Shown here: positions 12,615-23,964 of the stretch, one piece after another
How positions within the stretch are numbered: position 1 is the first letter of the stretch
Layout of the letters: every line of letters starts with the position of its first letter
Assembly (NCBI GenBank): GCA_022695795.1
Contig: MU404168.1
Span: 62,001 to 126,000, forward strand
Reading direction: 5' to 3'
Length of the DNA: 64,000 nucleotides
From: Biscogniauxia marginata
Taxonomy: Eukaryota > Ascomycota > Sordariomycetes > Xylariales > Xylariaceae
Made by a program: the position numbers and the translations under genes
The notes under the pieces: generated by a model
Database searches by the model: none
What the model was told of the DNA's origin: nothing
The model's input: the letters and a program-made list of their open reading frames with translations, nothing else

Positions 12615-13835
12615 ATGAGTGATGGCGAGAGCGATGACGGCAAGCGATCGTCGAAGAAGCGGAAGGCCAGCCGAGCTTGCGACCGCTGTAACTCACAGCA
12701 CCAGCCGTGTGACAATGCCACTCCCAAGTGTAGCGTCTGCGTGCGCGCCGGCACCGAGTGTACTTACAACAGACCCATACGCAAGAGGGGACCACGCAGT
12801 GGCTATACCGGTCAGAATGGTGAGCGCCTGTGGACTATAGTCCTCCAAGCAAAACCAGAACTTGAGGATATGGTATTGCAGATACTACGCGGTGGCACCT
12901 ACGCCAACACGGGCGTATCTAACATGGACTATTATAAAAATAACGACAACCAGGCAGAGCTCGTCAGTCGCTTTAATGAGAGCCGGCTTGGTCGGTTCCT
13001 GCAGAACGGGGAATCCCCTGATTTAAATCTTCCACCCTTGGACCAGGAGCTCCCAGCTATAACCTCCCACTGGCACGGCGGTAGTGATTCATCCTTTGAG
13101 CCTCAAACTGACTCTCATCGGCTAAAAAATTCGACCAGGGTCGAGTCAACCCGTCAGAACCGATCAGGGTCGACTAGTTCAGCGACGCAGTGTGGTATTG
13201 TTAATCCTCACGGGGCTCCGCAGAACCCCGGTGACATCTACGAACAAAGTGAGGATATTCGAAAGCGTGTCTTTAATCCATCCCAAAATCAGAGCCAAGG
13301 GTATGATGGTCGTGGTTCGCGGGGATTATCTCTCGATTTGGGCTTCCACCGTTCACCATCTACCCTGACTGGCCCCCAAAGCGCGGCATATGAATCAAAC
13401 GGCTCAGTCGATGAATTTGGGGAACAAGGGAGCCACATAACGAACCATGGAATTCTGCAACAGCAGAACAGTATTGCCCAATCCGCGAACATATTCCAAC
13501 ACTCACGCCAGCCTGACCCTATCAACTCAGCACCGCTAAGACAAGATGCTCTTGACTTCTCCCTAGCTGACACTTCTCAATGGTAGGAACAACCCGACAT
13601 ATACCCTTGTGTGCATGGTAATGGGTGCTAATTAACACCCCAAAGGCTGGATTCGATACCAACCGACACTCTAGTTAATCTTGGTTTTGTTCCCGGTGAA
13701 GGAATGGCAGCAGACTTCCTCGAGTTATGCGAGAATCCAGATCCGATTGAGTCAACTTCAAGCGTCTCCGCCGATCAGAACGAGGACGAAGAGGCAGTTT
13801 GGCGACGATTGGTCATGCGCGGTAGATTTATCTAG
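12615..13835 (+). CDS. Zn(II)2Cys6 transcription factor, short form
   Basis: Exons 12615-13582 and 13646-13835 are joined by a 63-nt intron (GTAGGA donor, CTAATTAAC branch-like site, AAAG acceptor) to give 385 residues. The start is the first ATG in frame; the open frame upstream of it has none. The binuclear zinc cluster has Cys at 22, 25, 32, 39, 42 and 49 (CX2CX6CX6CX2CX6C) preceded by KKRKASRA and followed by RKRGPRSGYT, a linker common in fungal regulators. The first loop reads NSQHQP and lacks the usual run of basic residues, so DNA contact may differ from GAL4-type proteins. The middle is Ser/Gln/Asn-rich and disordered-looking, and the acidic C-terminus (ADFLELCENPDP, then NEDEEAVW) could activate. 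No fungal_trans middle-homology domain is seen. The target is unknown; divergence from the QutR-like gene is the only context clue. Confidence 0.8.
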
Positions 13836-14039
13836 TCAAAAGTTTCTTGGATTGCCCTAGTCATATTATACCACCCTGGGAACGAGATGAGACAGGCTAT
13901 CAACATACAACAATGCCAAGTTGCCCTTAACAGCCATAATACACCTAGGCCCCCTTGTTTATCGAAAACATCATTATCCGACATACTAAGTATCTGGCTC
14001 TTACTTTTAGTGCTTCATGGTTGACTTACCTACCAACAT

Positions 14040-15100
14040 TATGATTTACGGCCAAGGCAGGAAGTTTTTATTTGAAAAGCATGTTGAGCTATCTTCCAGT
14101 TTAGAAACCGCATTTTCACTCAATACTCATACCCTTGTTGCTCGACTATAGCTTCGGATAGCTACGCAAGATATGGTGCTATTCCTTTTGAAGAAGGACA
14201 GGTTGGTACATTGGCGATTCATCTTTCAGGCGTGCATTTACTAGTGGCGTTGAGATATCCCCGGAATCAAAGGAAAATTATTTGTATAGCCCTGGAGACC
14301 CTGTTATAGGCTGCAATATCCGCTACTTTCTCTAGCTTCGTGATTCAAATATAGTAGTGATGGAATGCGATAAAGTCTTTAAACATTATGGCAGGCTTCA
14401 ACGTCTGATACTTCAGCGGGGCCACACACTCCATGTGCCACTTCTTCCAACCCTCTAGGCTGAGGACGTCTATGACTACCTGATCTCTGTCAATACACTG
14501 TCAATTGCCCATTATATTCCTGCTTATTTGCTACTATGTTTTTCTTGTGTTCATACGCTAGCCCCTATATTATTGATATGGGGCTGACCTTTGCTACTGT
14601 CCAACGGCAGCTTTACGGACCTCTACAATCATGTCATACGGCACCTCCTTAAAGGCTTTCTTAATCACCGTAACTCTCCCTAGCTGCCCACCCCCCCTCT
14701 TAAATAAAAGACATTTAAGCAGCTTGGGTCTACACACAATGCCCTTCAATGCACCGATCAGTGTATCCTAATAATGTCCTAGCTAAAAGGACCTTGTGAT
14801 AGGATCTTTTCTTTTAGCTCGAACTTCAGGGCCTTCTAGTATAAGCTGGCATCGGACCTCTTCCGCAGCTTCCTGCTACTACCAGACACGCCCCGATCGT
14901 CATCATCCAATGAGACCTCATCATCAGAGCTATTGATTGGATCAGAATCTGAGGAGTATGGGTCGTTCTTGGCTCGTCCTCTGGCCGCCTTGGCCTAGTT
15001 TCGCTTGAACCGGTTCCTCATGGACCTGCTCCTTTCTTGGAGACTCTGGGGGAAGCCATATCGACAACATACATAAGCCCTGCTGCCCCTCTACTGCTGC
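14040..15100 (-). pseudogene. Relic ORF with about 15 in-frame stop codons
   Basis: Reading the minus strand from about 15100 down to 14040, one frame keeps protein-like composition for roughly 350 codons with no apparent frameshift. It is cut by about 15 TAG, TGA or TAA codons. The upstream part has a Cys-containing YVCCRYGF segment and the acidic DPINSSDDEVSLDDDD; later parts read GWKKWHMECVAPLKYQ and KLEKVADIAAYNRVSRAIQ. Gln codons (CAA, CAG) survive in several places, while most stops sit where Trp would fit, suggesting TGG to TAG/TGA transitions. This is the look of a gene or transposon ORF killed by point mutation (RIP or similar) rather than indels. The family is not recognised; a transposon-encoded protein is my best guess. 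Confidence 0.55.
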
Positions 15101-17373
15101 CCCTCTCCAACATCTTCTCTACTCCCTGACAGTCACTACTCCCGTGGCAGTGGGTATTTTGTCGCTACTTACTCTTTCGATTCTAGCTAGCTCGCTTCCA
15201 CGAACTCATTATCGATCTGTTCGCTTTGTTCACTAAAAAGGTAAATTACTCCCGCACAAGAGTGATTCTCCCCATCAACGGTTTGCAACGTCTTGTCCGG
15301 ACTCTCCATACACCATGGCGGTAGTGTTTTAATGCGGGATCAACACTACGTCCACGTTTTATACGTTGACAGGAGTGAAGGAACTTTTTCAGTGCTGTGC
15401 ACACGGGGTTAGCATGAAATTGGGTGGTATTTAGAAAAGAATGCATATACAAGATAGAGAACTACTGTGTAGAAGTAGAGAAAGGGGTCAATGGGAGTGA
15501 CAGTAGAGAGCTAAACCATAATCACCCGCATCAAGATAGTTTAATAACTTAGTAGTTTTCTCCATCGCGATCTTCATGCCCCGTGGAACTTTTGAAACCT
15601 CACTAGCCGAAGTTCTTGGTATTCATTCCTCGCCTCTTGTGTTCCGTGTTCCCAGTAGGGACAAAAACCCTGTCGTGAATTTGAGACTTTGTTCGTTATG
15701 ACTATTGTATTACCGTCTGTACGATAGGATATTGTTTCCAATAGACCCTACAAGAACAAAAATAGGATACTGATGCTTGGCAGTAAGTTGTCGAGTTCAG
15801 AAGTCACATTTTCTGTACCTTTGATGATCTGGTTTGGCGCTACACGCCCTGGCAAGAGATGCGGTTTCGGCGGTGAATGATCATATCGTAACAATCTAGA
15901 AGTTTACCAGCGTCTGCGTTTCCGGCCTTGCGTAATTGTTAACACAACAAATATTAATTCTTCTCTTAATAACGGCATGATTGTTGAGTCAAAAGTGGTA
16001 TGGTTTTGACGCATGCAGCATGATAATCTTTGGACACAACTTCCCAGCACGGCTCTCCCTCTGCTTTAGAAATTGCTAGTTGCTCTGGAAATATACGAAG
16101 ACTATCCGGAAATATTTTAGCAGGTCGAGGTTTATGTGGATGGTGGCATTTGCTACGGGACTGATGTTTTCAAGCTTTTGACCCTTAGTATTAGAGCTGT
16201 TGGCTTAAGACGGTCATTCATATTCGCAAATATCTACGGCACTGAAGGTGTCGTACATGCCATCAGATTTCTGAAGAATGAGATCACAAGCGCGGCTGCT
16301 AATACCAGTCTGTCTAATTCAAAGCGAGTAAATACTAGTTTTGTAAGTTCGCCCACTATTTATAGGGGTTGATAAAGGGAGTTGGTATCTTCCGGTAGTA
16401 TTTAAGTTTTTACTTTGAACGCTGAAAACCTCTTAGTGAAAATAGACTATACAAATGTATTGGTTTGGAATAATATTTCTTCTTTAAGGAGTAAAACCTA
16501 GACCGTCCCACGAGTGATCGCCAGACATGCTGTAGGAGGTGAAAAAGAGATGATTACTAAAACTACCTTTTCAAAGGGAATATTCAAGTAGTATCGAGTT
16601 AGAGCGACGCTTTAGATTATTAGTGCCAGCTAGATGCGATATTGAACGATAGCCCGCCTTTATTGCATTACCGCAGTGTTAAGATTCTTAATGAAGCTTT
16701 ATGCTTTTGAGGTCCTTTCCTCGGAGCTTGAAAGCTGAGGTATAATATAATGTTGCCAAGAATTGTAATCCACGAAGAATAATCTGTGGGATTTGTCTCA
16801 GCGTTCTTGTGTGAGGTCTCGGGTTGTAGAAACTAAGCCTCGACTACCTACACAATGTCGACTGGACTATGAACTGCAGTAAGGCAGCATATGTTCCACA
16901 TAGGCGGCCAGATTTGCACTTATAAGATGGTTTAGTCAGTTTACTCTTATTTCGGAAATAAGCAGATGACAAATACCCTTGAGGGGCATCTTATGATCGA
17001 AGAATGGTTGTTAGAAACAACGTGACTTGAAATATTCCTATCTCTATTGCGGACTGACTAATGCTACCGAATGTCCAAATGCTACCGAGAGGGGGTGCTT
17101 CCTAGGACGCCGAAGTCGCGCAATGTCCATCAACAAATCAGAATGAGACGGTGAGATGTCGTGATCGAGCACTATATCGCATTGGTAATCACCACCACCA
17201 TTATTAACACCACCGCCCTGTAATCATAAATAAGGAGGAATCGACATCATTGCGAATGCACTCTAGCTTCCCAGTAAACCTCATCCGGACCTTGTTCGTT
17301 CACCAATCCATTTTTACACACGTACACGGCCACACATATACCAGCTTTTGACTGAAGACAAATTACGTTCAAA
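15101..17373. other. Intergenic, no gene recognised
   Basis: The left side flanks the relic ORF. Open frames at 15246-15452 and 16136-16372 are short and unsupported. The final 150 bases precede a strong gene start and contain a run of CACCACCACC-like trinucleotides near 17190, presumably promoter or leader. Confidence 0.55.
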
Positions 17374-18699
17374 ATGGCGCCATCCAAGTCCCTCCACCTA
17401 ACAGCCTTTATGCGGCCTGTAAGTTTACACACAGGCGCGTGGAGATACGAGGGTGCGTACGCGGACGCCAATTTCAACCTAGAGCACCTACGGAGCTTCA
17501 TCCAGAAGCTTGAGGCGGCCAAGTTCGACGCCTTTTTTATGGCAGATCATCTAGGAGTATTGAACATGCCAGTAGAAGCACTGCGTCGCAGCCAGACAGT
17601 CACCTCATTCGAGCCCTTCACGTTACTGTCAGCACTTTCAGCCGCGACGTCGCGCATCGGACTAGCCGCGACTGCCTCGACCACGTACGAGGAGCCGTAT
17701 CATATAGCTCGGCGCTTCGCATCGCTTGACCACCTCAGTGGTGGCCGCGCCGCCTGGAACATCGTCACCACGGGGAACCCCGAGTCGTCGCGCAACTTCG
17801 GCCGCGACGAACACTTGGAGCATGGCGAGCGCTACAAGCGGGCGCGCGAGTTTTACGACGTCGTCACCGGCCTGTGGGATAGCTTTGCTGACGACGCATT
17901 CATACGCGACCAGCGCGCTGGCATCTTCTTCGATCCGGACAAGATGCACGTGCTCGACCACCGGGGTCCATCCCTGAGCGTCCGGGGCCCGCTCAATATC
18001 GCCCGTCCGGTGCAGGGCTGGCCTGTTATCGTACAAGCCGGCCAGTCTGAGCCGGGCCGACAGCTGGCGGCTGAGACGGCCGAGGTCGTCTTCTGCTCGC
18101 CGCCAGATCTCTCTGCAGCTAAAGCGCTGTACGCTGATATCAAAGGCCGTGCGGCCGCCGCTGGCCGCGACCCGGCACACCTCAGTATCCTGCCGGCAGC
18201 GCTAATTATTATCGGTGATACGGTCGACGAGGCTAAAGCTAAGCGACGGAAGCTTGACAGTCTTGTACACTATGAGAGTGCTATTGCATCTCTCTCCGTC
18301 GCTCTCGGCACGGACGCGTCGGGCTTTAACCCTGACGGCCCCCTGCCAACAGATCTTCCCGAGACCAATGCCAGCAAAACCGGCCGCGCGGGCGTGCTAC
18401 GGGTCGAGGAGGAAAAGCTGACGGTTCGACAGCTCGCCCAGCGATACGGCGGGTATGCGGGGCTCGCCCTTGTGGGAACGCCCGAGACGATCGCCGACGA
18501 GATGGGCACATGGCTGGCTGAAGAGGGAGCGGACGGCTTTACAGTGGTTTTCCCTTTTGTGCCGCAGGGCCTCGATGACGTTACTGAACGTCTTGTGCCT
18601 GAGTTACAGCGCCGCGGTCTCTTTCGCCGCGACTATGAGGGGAAGACTCTGCGAGAACACCTTGGCCTGCCAAGACCCAAAAATCGCTTTTTTGAGTAA
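17374..18699 (+). CDS. FMN-dependent monooxygenase, NtaA/SnaA/DszA family (paralogue 1)
   Basis: A single uninterrupted exon of 441 residues starts at an ATG in a good context (CAAAATGGC). The protein is a luciferase-like TIM barrel of the nitrilotriacetate/pristinamycin/dibenzothiophene-sulfone monooxygenase family. Typical segments in order are HTGAWR near 20, KFDAFFMADHLG near 50, TYEEPYHIARRFASLDHLSGGR near 110-130 followed by WNIVT, GWPVIVQAGQSEPGR near 225 and a C-terminal ELQRRGLFR. Such enzymes use FMNH2 supplied by a separate flavin reductase and oxygen to oxidise C-N, C-S or aromatic substrates; no reductase gene is seen nearby. It lacks introns, unlike the two relatives at 40-42 kb and 48-49 kb, and is GC-rich. 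This could mean horizontal acquisition or simple intron loss. Length and motifs look intact. Confidence 0.92.
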   Translation: MAPSKSLHLTAFMRPVSLHTGAWRYEGAYADANFNLEHLRSFIQKLEAAKFDAFFMADHLGVLNMPVEALRRSQTVTSFEPFTLLSALSAATSRIGLAATASTTYEEPYHIARRFASLDHLSGGRAAWNIVTTGNPESSRNFGRDEHLEHGERYKRAREFYDVVTGLWDSFADDAFIRDQRAGIFFDPDKMHVLDHRGPSLSVRGPLNIARPVQGWPVIVQAGQSEPGRQLAAETAEVVFCSPPDLSAAKALYADIKGRAAAAGRDPAHLSILPAALIIIGDTVDEAKAKRRKLDSLVHYESAIASLSVALGTDASGFNPDGPLPTDLPETNASKTGRAGVLRVEEEKLTVRQLAQRYGGYAGLALVGTPETIADEMGTWLAEEGADGFTVVFPFVPQGLDDVTERLVPELQRRGLFRRDYEGKTLREHLGLPRPKNRFFE

Positions 18700-19246
18700 G
18701 TAGTCAAGGGCAGCAGGCGGAAAAGAGCACCTAGAAGTAGGTCTATTTCAAGTGGTGCTACTTGTTCTACTTTAAAACTGTTAGCGTGACCTCCATTCCA
18801 GGATGTGCAATTCTATGATAGTTAGACGTGTATGCAGATAGTATTGACTAGTAAGCCTGCCGAGCGGCGAGGTTTGAAAAGGATGGCTAATCGAACCGCG
18901 CGTCTTAGATTTTAACTATGAACTCGCTAGATGGTAGTCACCACACAAGAGATGGTAGAGGCACGGACAGTTCCATGAGGAATAAATGAAAAAGTATGCT
19001 ATTAAATTAGGTGTACTAATATAATGAAAAACTGTATTAAGATAATAAAGAATAGTGTTGTGGCTAGGTAGTGATATGATATGGGATGATACCTATGGGA
19101 TGATATGAGGTGATATAGTGGATTCGTGAAATGCACATTAAACCCCCTGGAATGCTGTATATACCCTCGTCCTATTTTCTTACTATTGTATATATACACT
19201 CTTCCCTCACTTTTAGTCAATTAACAGATTGAAGATCGAAGCCAGC
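18700..19246. other. Intergenic spacer
   Basis: This is the 3' flank of the FMN monooxygenase and the promoter of the F-box-like gene. About 19060-19120 has imperfect GATATGATATGGGATGATA repeats. No gene was seen. Confidence 0.6.
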
Positions 19247-20941
19247 ATGAAACATCAGTCGCGAATATGTCAATGGCTCGGCTTGCCGAGCTGCACCCAC
19301 TTCAGAACCTTTCTTGATCTCCCGGCTCCGGTTAGGAGACAAATTTATCTTTATGCTGGCCTTGTCGTCGGTGACATCATTACTCTGGGGGGTCCGTATG
19401 AAGACGATCTTGATTACGATGGCAATAATGAAGAGAGCGAGCCGTCCGATTTCACATTCAACGTCCTACAGACATGCAAGGCGGTCAATACGGTCAATAG
19501 AGAAGTGAGTGACATGATCTATGGCGAGAACTACTTTTGCGTGTCCCAACCCGACCGGGACGAAGGCCTCGAGCTCCTCGCCCGATGCAAGCCCAACGTC
19601 TTCCTTAGACTCCGGCACTTATTTATCGATCTTAACTCTCACCGGCCAGCTTGTAGGCATCGCATCAACGGCCAATGGTGGTGGTTTGTTCCCAGGTCGA
19701 AGATGGTCCGAGAGCAATACATCCGCACGTGCCGGAAGGCCGTTACGAATATACTATCGCATTCAAAGCCGTATATGCTTAGCCTCAATATTGCCTTCGA
19801 CAAAATCCCCGATAGAGACGTGACGTCAGCCGTGCTCCGGTCGTTGCTTGATTTTCCAGGAAGGCTCCGCGACTGTGCCATCAGCCTTTACGCTAATGGC
19901 GACAAGGAGTTCTCTAAGCTTGCCCGGCGAGCAGTCTACTACGCTACGGGCAAGGAATCGCACCTAGGAGACAAGCCCTTCCGCTTCCTGAACCTTCAAG
20001 TGGAGACCCGGCACGCGATACTACAATACACTGACCTAATCACTCCTTTCCGCGAAGCCCAATGGATGCCGAGCTCCGGGTTTAGTGCCAGGTTTACGCT
20101 TGAATACTACAACGAGATGGATTACCCGAAGCTGGAACACGTTGGCAGGCTCTTCTCTTGTAGGAACTATGGGAACAGAAACGATCTACCCAACTTTTGC
20201 CCCAACTGGAGAAGCAACACGTTCTCGTCCCGCTGTCGGTGCTGGGCTCCCCCGAGCTACTTGTTCCTCGTCTGCCGGGCTATGTGCGCAGACGCGGAGG
20301 CCATCTTCTACTCGTGTAATCGTATCATCGTTAGACCTTGTAGGGGCATCAGCCACACGGCCCCGATCCCACTACTGCGACTAGACCCGTCACGGTTCAT
20401 CACTCGGTTCATCTGGCCGGAAATGCTGTCCCATCTCCGCTCGCTGGAGCTTGTATTCTCTCCCTTCCAGCCTGGGAAGTGCTTGTTACAATCTGGTCCT
20501 GCACTCGCTGATTGGCGCTTTGCCATCGATCACCTGAAGGCCTACGGGAACATACCCGCCCTCACCGTGACTGTCTACATGACGGACTCGGTCTGGGGCG
20601 AAGACAAGGACGCATTCATGCAGAGGGTGGCGAAAAGTAAAGGAAATAAAACGTACCTGTTGAGAGCTCACATGTGCCTTCTATTGCCCCTTCGTCCGTT
20701 AAGACACATGAGGCGCTTCTTTGTTCACTTAGAGTGGCCGTGGTATTGGAGCCCAAACGCTCAGACGGACGAAGAGATGGCACCCAATGTCGACTATGAA
20801 ACCATCGAGTCACACCGATTTGTCTGGGAAGCTGAAAATTGGCTCGAACAGAAAGTAATGGGCGATGAATACGATAGCTACGCATTGGGAAAGGCGGAGG
20901 AGTTACCAAGCCGGTGGCTGGCGCTCGCTTGGAGATGCTGA
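19247..20941 (+). CDS. F-box-like fungal protein of unknown target
   Basis: One exon encodes 564 residues from the first in-frame ATG; the open frame reaches a little further upstream but only with a TTG. Near the N-terminus FLDLPAPVRRQIYLYAGL matches the LP..R..I helix pattern of F-box and 2EXR-like fungal proteins. An acidic patch (PYEDDLDYDG) follows. A Cys cluster sits in the middle (CRNYGNR, FCPNWR, CRCWAPP, CRAMCADAE), then LFSPFQPGKC-type strands. These large single-exon fungal families are thought to be substrate receptors of SCF ubiquitin ligases, but no substrate-binding repeat (WD, LRR) can be recognised here. The function is inferred only from the N-terminal motif. Confidence 0.7.
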   Translation: MKHQSRICQWLGLPSCTHFRTFLDLPAPVRRQIYLYAGLVVGDIITLGGPYEDDLDYDGNNEESEPSDFTFNVLQTCKAVNTVNREVSDMIYGENYFCVSQPDRDEGLELLARCKPNVFLRLRHLFIDLNSHRPACRHRINGQWWWFVPRSKMVREQYIRTCRKAVTNILSHSKPYMLSLNIAFDKIPDRDVTSAVLRSLLDFPGRLRDCAISLYANGDKEFSKLARRAVYYATGKESHLGDKPFRFLNLQVETRHAILQYTDLITPFREAQWMPSSGFSARFTLEYYNEMDYPKLEHVGRLFSCRNYGNRNDLPNFCPNWRSNTFSSRCRCWAPPSYLFLVCRAMCADAEAIFYSCNRIIVRPCRGISHTAPIPLLRLDPSRFITRFIWPEMLSHLRSLELVFSPFQPGKCLLQSGPALADWRFAIDHLKAYGNIPALTVTVYMTDSVWGEDKDAFMQRVAKSKGNKTYLLRAHMCLLLPLRPLRHMRRFFVHLEWPWYWSPNAQTDEEMAPNVDYETIESHRFVWEAENWLEQKVMGDEYDSYALGKAEELPSRWLALAWRC

Positions 20942-21302
20942 AATAGGTGTCAAGGGGGTAGCTGTTATGTACAGGTACAAGGTCACCGCAGCCGTTATGT
21001 ATATAAGGAATAGATCATCCCGCACTCTTTTAGATAGTTTCACTTAATTAAGCAACCTTATAGCCCTGTATTTCAACAGGAGAAACCTCCGAAGACAGCA
21101 ATATTATATGGAAGTAGAAAATACTCCGGTAGAGGAACTTCTATAAAAGAATATTCCTACGCGAATCATTACCTAGTTGTTTGATAGGAGAATATGATTT
21201 TTCAAGTAAATCAATGGGTGGCTTCTATCGAAGGCAGAACATAGTATCTTGTCACCTACTCACTTGATAATCTCTATCTTAGCTTAGAAGCTCATTCTGT
21301 AT
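20942..21302. other. Convergent 3' flanks
   Basis: Space between the ends of two convergent genes. Nothing beyond AT-rich sequence was seen. Confidence 0.6.
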
Positions 21303-22431
21303 TTATGTACCCTTTAAATACGGTGCTAGGTGACTATCCCCACTCTCCGAAGTTGTTTCATGCGTCATCCAGTCCTTTTCATCCGTTGTGGCAACTTTAG
21401 TTACTTCGTATCTCATCGACAACCGTTCTTTTAGGCTATCCTCGGGCCCGGCTTCAGACATGGAACGAAAAATAACGTCAGTAGTTGTAGATACTCGATT
21501 AGAGTGATTAAGATCCTTATAATCTGGCTTACCTACGATGATCGCTAACCATTCTATGAAAACAGGGACCCAAGTGACAAGGGACAAGACTTGACCAAAG
21601 GTCCATTCAGTGTCCTCGTCGGTGCTAGGTGCCTTACTCTGGACATGGTTACACCAGGCGGTAAAGAACCCAAGAAGTAGCCACATCATAGTACAGCACG
21701 CGATGCCTCTTAGGAGACGAATAAATGGTCTTGTACGTTCCCACCTAGCTCCTAGTCCAGTTTTTCGTGGCTTTCAAACCTCCAGGTTGTTTAATACGGA
21801 TGCCAATTTTCGGCAGATGGATAGCATGCTTGCCAGTACGTAATAAACAAGCCAGAAAGATCAAGAATTAGGATAACGCTCCCGGCCGTAGCGACGTAAG
21901 TCGTACGAAGGATCAAAGGCCTGCTGTCGCACACTCCAAACCATATATACTCGCGTAAAAGCCCAGAAGTGCTCTGTAACCCGATGGTGGTCGGGCTATT
22001 CATTTCATAGAAGAATCGATTAGTGTAGACATCATTTTATTGGACACCAACTGTGATAGATAGGGCCACAATCACTACCTAGAGGCCCTGCTGGAGGAAC
22101 CGCCGCCGCAGGCCGCCGGCTTCGCACTGCAGCACCACGCAGGGAAAGATAGAGAAGGTCGACATGAAAATAGATCCGAGTAGGCGGTAAGTCGAGTAAT
22201 CATCCGCATTATCCCGGCTCCTGACAAATGACGCGTAGCGAACCATGGTCGAGGTTAGCATGGCCGGGGAGAAGATGAGTGCTGCATCTAAGAACGTGTT
22301 AGTAGATTCCCTGAAGGCGTCTACGACTCGACTCGACCTCCTTCTCGAGGCACTAAATTTATCTGCAATGAGCACTAGAAAGTAGATCGTGGCTAGGATC
22401 GCGCCTTCATACACGACTAATCAGCCTGTCT
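21303..22431 (-). CDS. Multi-pass membrane protein, exon model incomplete
   Basis: Three minus-strand blocks look coding. Block one is about 22431-22080, with hydrophobic AILATIYFLVLIADKF and a later FSIFPCVVLQ. Block two is about 22020-21838, NSPTTIGLQSTSGLLREY then VATAGSVILILDLSGLFIT. Block three is about 21742-21303, IACCTMMWLLLGFFTAW and WTFGQVLSLVTWVPVFIEW, then a hydrophilic tail. At least five membrane segments are seen, and the WTFGQVLSLVTW stretch resembles uncharacterised fungal membrane proteins. Block two joins block three in phase if GTACTG is the donor and the CTAG at 21744-21743 precedes the acceptor. The join between blocks one and two is not resolved: the frame ends in TAG immediately before a GTAGTG. 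The N-terminus is also unresolved. It is either an intact gene with unusual splice sites or a decaying one. Confidence 0.5.
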
Positions 22432-23964
22432 GCGCTTAAAAAGGTATATAATATGTAGGTAGCCATATGACCAAAACTCATTGATATAATAAGCACCCAT
22501 CATCTATGACACCTGTTAGCGTATCTGATCTCTGATGGGTGATTGTTGGCACTACAAGGGGAACACAGTCTCAATATTTATGCCGATGTAAGTAGGTATC
22601 GAAGGAATCACTTTGATGCTCTTCTTCCCTCCTTTCCGTTAAGTGGCACAAATAAACGTTCAAATGAAATTTATGTTTTAGGGGGCTAGAGAAATGATAC
22701 TTACACCTCGGCCTGACACTTCCGGGTCTCCTTTTATTTGTAAATTATTGCATAGTTACCTATCACAGGGCTCGACTGCCATGACTGCTAACTCCTGCCA
22801 CATCGTAATCCACTGCAATCGTGGACTGGTATGTTGTGTTGGCCCAGACATCTAGATATCAGAGTGCCAGCTGATTAGCATCCGGTTGATATGGCCAGTC
22901 ATCTGGAACTGCAGCTTCCAGGAACCTGATTACGGAGCCGAAACTTTCCGAGGGCGGCGAGGCGCTACTGGTGTTATTCTCCGTCGCGACCAGCGTAAGG
23001 TCAGTGAAGAAGGGAACGACGGCGCTGCAATTGCTGAAGTTCAATTGCGAAAAGGCCGGCGCAAGCCACGAGGTTGTCAGATAACTTGGTAGAGAGACAA
23101 GCTCTGGTTAAAAATAATAACAAAAACGAGAGCCGAATGGCCCAATGAACGATAACTACCTAGGGACAGATGACCTTCTTTAAATAAATAAATAAGGGCT
23201 GGCGTACGCAGCCCCTAATTTAGGTGCTTTACATGTTAATCTTATTGGACATGATTTTAGCTGGCCATCTAGCCGTATGTGTAGATGCTGGAGGAACACG
23301 CATCCAGGGAACTTTCATAGACACAAAGGTCATTATGTCATTTATATGTTACGCTAAAGTAAATGTAAACAACTCGGGAAAATACATTACGCATTTAGGG
23401 GAGCGCCCAATATTAATGAATATACATAATATTCGAACATCTCCTTTCTACGTATGGGTCATGTTGAAACATAAGCCTCACAAAGCTAAGGCGCATAACA
23501 CATTTTTCCTAGAAATCAACAGGTCACATTAAGATTCCATTGTCACATTACTCGGGATTCTACATGCTCGAGAATTGGGGGGGAAATCGACTGCAGTTTA
23601 TGTGTCAGTCAACGTCTCAACGAAGACCGGGGAAGGTCAGAGGAAGGATCTCCCGAGCTATAGTCCCTCACAGCCTCCATTCTTACCCATACTCCCTAGA
23701 ACACGCATGTACTCAGCAAAGAAAGCCAAGACGTTTCTAGGAAGAAGGGGCTGGAGTAGATAAGCTACCTTACATATAGAACGGGCAGAGACACCACGAC
23801 GACGAGTCTAGGGTGTTGTAACGAGCTGTGCGCCATCAGTACCGGGAGAGCCCTGACCCAGACGAGAGGCGCCACCGTGACCGTCCTGCTCGTCATCAGA
23901 GCCACAATAATAGTAAACAGTATCATATTCCTCTCCTTCGTTGGCATTGTCCACCTCATCGTTA
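22432..23964. other. Possible 5' exons of the membrane protein, then intergenic DNA
   Basis: On the minus strand 23090-22770 reads as extracellular-type sequence (NFSNCSAVVPFFTDLTLV, later DVWANTTYQSTIAV) with N-glycosylation-like sites. It is interrupted by TGA codons and lacks a clear ATG. It may be the N-terminal domain of the membrane protein below it. The rest (23100-23964) shows no supported gene; plus-strand open frames at 23540-24086 are short or lack context. Confidence 0.35.

Noticed and set aside
17662..18703. Several long frames on both strands inside the FMN monooxygenase
   Set aside because: Shadows of the GC-rich 441-codon gene; none carries family signal.
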